5,712 bases of DNA from contig JAGHTS010000201.1 in the NCBI GenBank assembly GCA_018065225.1, positions 1-5,712 of the forward strand, written 5' to 3'. Below the pieces are notes generated by a model. It searched no databases and was not told where the DNA came from. It saw only the letters and a list, made by a program, of their open reading frames with translations. Origin of the DNA: Candidatus Phascolarctobacterium caballi (GTDB taxonomy: Bacteria; Bacillota; Negativicutes; Acidaminococcales; Acidaminococcaceae). Of the stretch, positions 5,671 to 5,712 are shown piece by piece; positions within the stretch are counted from its first letter, which is position 1, and every line of letters begins with the position of its first letter. The translations under genes were made by a program, and so were the position numbers.

Positions 5671-5712
5671 AGAACGCATTTTTGTAAAATTTGGTGGTTA
5701 CAAATCAAAACG

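Noticed and set aside
5698..5712. C-terminal end of a gene entering from the right edge (minus-strand frame ending in TAA at 5698-5700)
   Set aside because: Only four codons are visible, and a stop in AT-rich DNA is expected by chance. The terminator at 5632-5670 makes a gene there plausible, but the frame cannot be supported.

Overview
The window looks like a chromosomal segment from a diderm Firmicute of the class Negativicutes (Acidaminococcus / Phascolarctobacterium / Selenomonas / Veillonella type). The main evidence is a tandem pair of outer-membrane proteins that start with a signal peptide, then one S-layer homology (SLH) domain and a short coiled coil, and end in a long beta-barrel with a terminal Phe. 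That OmpM / Mep45 layout is typical of these bacteria. The genus cannot be fixed from the sequence. DNA is moderately AT-rich and every supported gene lies on the minus strand, so transcription runs from right to left.

From right to left: 5712-5483 holds a perfect hairpin terminator, probably for a gene beyond the right edge, then the ppsA promoter with a striking 17-bp-arm palindrome over its -10 and start region. 5482-3094 encodes phosphoenolpyruvate synthase (ppsA), split into two overlapping frames by what appears to be one extra A in a run of seven. All domains and catalytic residues are otherwise present. 3093-2867 has no gene; it holds a strong promoter (TTGACA-16-TATAAT) and a roughly 150-nt 5' leader that may be structured. 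2866-1625 and 1536-199 encode the two OmpM-like proteins. They are separated by 88 nt carrying a GC-rich hairpin without a U-tract, and the pair ends at a good intrinsic terminator (144-177). 143-1 holds a second strong promoter and a Shine-Dalgarno sequence for a gene that must start just beyond the left edge.

The two OmpM paralogues probably form one transcription unit that makes abundant pore proteins tethering the outer membrane to the cell wall. PpsA would make PEP from pyruvate for gluconeogenesis. No terminator is visible after ppsA, so some read-through into the porin genes is possible, but nothing suggests a shared function. No mobile element, CRISPR array, tRNA or rRNA was seen. The points most worth follow-up are the ppsA frameshift, the ppsA operator-like palindrome, and the candidate structured leader of the upstream porin gene.
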